Below, one piece after another: positions 59,219 through 60,312 of a DNA stretch of 60,312 nt (within the stretch, counting starts at the first letter, position 1; every line of letters starts with the position of its first letter). The notes under the pieces are model-generated. The model made no database searches, had not been told where the DNA came from, and saw only the letters and a program-made list of their open reading frames with translations. This stretch comes from Candidatus Rokuibacteriota bacterium (GTDB lineage: Bacteria > Methylomirabilota > Methylomirabilia > Rokubacteriales > CSP1-6): NCBI GenBank assembly GCA_003220315.1, contig QHSA01000132.1, forward strand, positions 1 through 60,312, read 5' to 3'. The translations under genes and the position numbers were made by a program.

Positions 59219-60312
59219 ACATCGCGCTCGTCAAGCTCTCTTCGCTCGGTGACGTCGTCCACGCGCTGCCGGTCGCGGCGGCGCTCCGCGGGCGGCTGCC
59301 GCGCGCCCGCCTCGCCTGGGTCGTGGAGCGACGCGAGGCGGCGCTGCTCACGGGCAACGGGGTTCTGGACGCGGTCATTCCGGTGGACACCCGGGGTTGG
59401 CGGCGGGCGCTCACGCCCCTCGATCTCGCGACCGCGGGCGGCGCCCTCAGCGAGCTCGCGCGAGAGCTTCGCGCGGCGCGCTTCGACGTCGCCCTCGATC
59501 TGCAGGGGCTCCTGAAGAGCGGGCTGCTGACGGCCGCGACGCGCGCCCCGCTCCGGATCGGCTTCGCCGCTCGGCTCTGCCGCGAGCGCCTCAGCGCGCT
59601 CTTCACGAACCGCCACGTGACGCCGCCCGCCTCCGCGCGCCACGTGGTCGAGCAGTACCTCGCGCTGCTCGAGCCGCTCGGCGTCCGGCCCGCCGCGATC
59701 GAGTTCCCGTTGCCGCGGGACTCGGCCGCCGAGGCCCGGGTCGACGCCTTCTTGGCGCGCTGGGGCGTAGAGCCCCGCGACCGGCTCGTCGTCCTCCTGC
59801 CAGGCGCCGGGCGGGCCGCCAAGCGCTGGTCTGCCGACCGCTTCGCCGCCCTCGCCGCGCGCCTCACCGCGGAGACCAGCGGGCCGGTGCTCGTCGGCTG
59901 GGGCCCGGGGGAGCGCGAGACCGCGAAGGCGATCGTGGACTCGGCGCGCGGAGGCCTGATAGAGCTCGCGCCAGCAAGCACGATCGCGGAGCTCATCGCG
60001 CTGCTCCGGCGAGCGACGGTCGTCGTCGGGAGCGACACCGGGCCCCTCCACCTTGCCGCCGCCCTCGGCGTGGCGTGTGTCGGGCTCTACGGACCGACCT
60101 CCGCCGAGCGTAACGGCCCATGGGGGCAGCTCCACCGGGCGCTCCAGAGCCCGGACCGCACCCTGGCCGGCATCGGCGTGGAGGCGGTGCTGGCGCGTGT
60201 CGTCGCGGCGCTCGAGCGGCCCGCGGCTGGAACGAAACGCGATTTGCAAGGCGGCACCGGGTCGCGCGTCGTCTCAGGCGACCCGCCGACCGAACCGGCC
60301 TCGCGGCCGCCG
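59215..60312 (+). CDS. waaC: heptosyltransferase I-like GT9 enzyme, 3' end outside the window
   Basis: An open frame of 366 codons running off the right edge. [24 protein letters not shown] is the classic WaaC start. [24 protein letters not shown] and [33 protein letters not shown] form the ADP-heptose site. The domain ends near AALERPAAG (about 60235). The last 20 or so visible codons are encoded by repeat copy D and are probably not part of the fold. GTG 59215 overlaps rfaE2. Confidence 0.9.
   Translation, partial: MNIALVKLSSLGDVVHALPVAAALRGRLPRARLAWVVERREAALLTGNGVLDAVIPVDTRGWRRALTPLDLATAGGALSELARELRAARFDVALDLQGLLKSGLLTAATRAPLRIGFAARLCRERLSALFTNRHVTPPASARHVVEQYLALLEPLGVRPAAIEFPLPRDSAAEARVDAFLARWGVEPRDRLVVLLPGAGRAAKRWSADRFAALAARLTAETSGPVLVGWGPGERETAKAIVDSARGGLIELAPASTIAELIALLRRATVVVGSDTGPLHLAAALGVACVGLYGPTSAERNGPWGQLHRALQSPDRTLAGIGVEAVLARVVAALERPAAGTKRDLQGGTGSRVVSGDPPTEPASRPP
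60249..60312 (+). repeat. dispersed repeat copy D, cut by the window end
   Basis: AGGCGGCA, CCGGGTCGCGCGTCGTCTCAGGC, then ACCC.CCGACCG and GCCTCGCGGCC follow the order of copies A and B. It lies inside the open frame of the heptosyltransferase gene. The expected right end would lie just past base 60312. Confidence 0.55.

Overview
The window is about 70% GC, packed with coding sequence and rich in GTG starts. Most neighbouring genes overlap through ATGA, GTGA or TGATG junctions. It encodes a diderm bacterium with lipopolysaccharide: BamA, Skp, Lnt, Lol and an Lpx/Kdo/heptose pathway are all present. GC content, gene content and small-protein families suggest Candidatus Rokubacteria (Methylomirabilota) or a close relative. 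That placement is my inference, not a measured result. I saw no rRNA, tRNA, CRISPR array, prophage or insertion sequence. All genes are on the + strand except four: the isochorismatase-like gene, a 39-aa zinc-ribbon gene, the protease-rhodanese gene and a VQAPR-repeat gene.

Layout. 1-4600 is accessory: a truncated small secreted protein, a GT39 membrane glycosyltransferase, an asparagine synthetase-type amidotransferase whose Met codon appears to be ATC, and two tandem small Cys-pair exported proteins. 4659-9490 holds a divergent isochorismatase-like / hydantoinase pair, a ClpP-fold membrane protease, a 39-aa zinc-ribbon protein, a HIT protein and a fumarase-superfamily lyase. 9487-11575 (- strand) holds a trypsin-like protease fused to a rhodanese domain with an in-frame UGA, and the VQAPR-repeat secreted protein. 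11875-25174 runs M16 peptidase pair, rhomboid, TlyA, NAD kinase, RecN, SecA and SMC. 25225-31781 holds a RodZ-like protein, FtsY, the riboflavin operon ribD-ribE-ribBA-ribH, NusB and a phosphoesterase. 31769-38094 holds lnt, prfB (with its programmed frameshift), lysS, lolC/E and lolD. 38280-40727 is clpC.

40757-60312 is a long envelope operon: bamA, skp, lpxD, lpxA, a GnnA-like oxidoreductase, lpxI, lpxB, an acyltransferase, waaA, lpxK, waaF, four GT4 glycosyltransferases, gmhB, the split rfaE1/rfaE2 pair and a heptosyltransferase cut by the window end. These genes insert outer-membrane proteins and build lipid A, Kdo and the heptose core. fabZ, lpxC, gmhA and msbA are not in the window.

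Main points for a second look: (i) a candidate selenoprotein, in which TGA sits two residues after the rhodanese Cys, is followed by a hairpin meeting bacterial SECIS criteria, and reads on for 45 codons of coding sequence; (ii) an apparently undescribed dispersed repeat whose right end fuses to start codons and whose left part extends the ends of preceding genes; (iii) repeated -10 boxes 5-9 nt before start codons, pointing to leaderless transcripts; (iv) the ATC start of the amidotransferase; (v) several short genes that are easy to miss.
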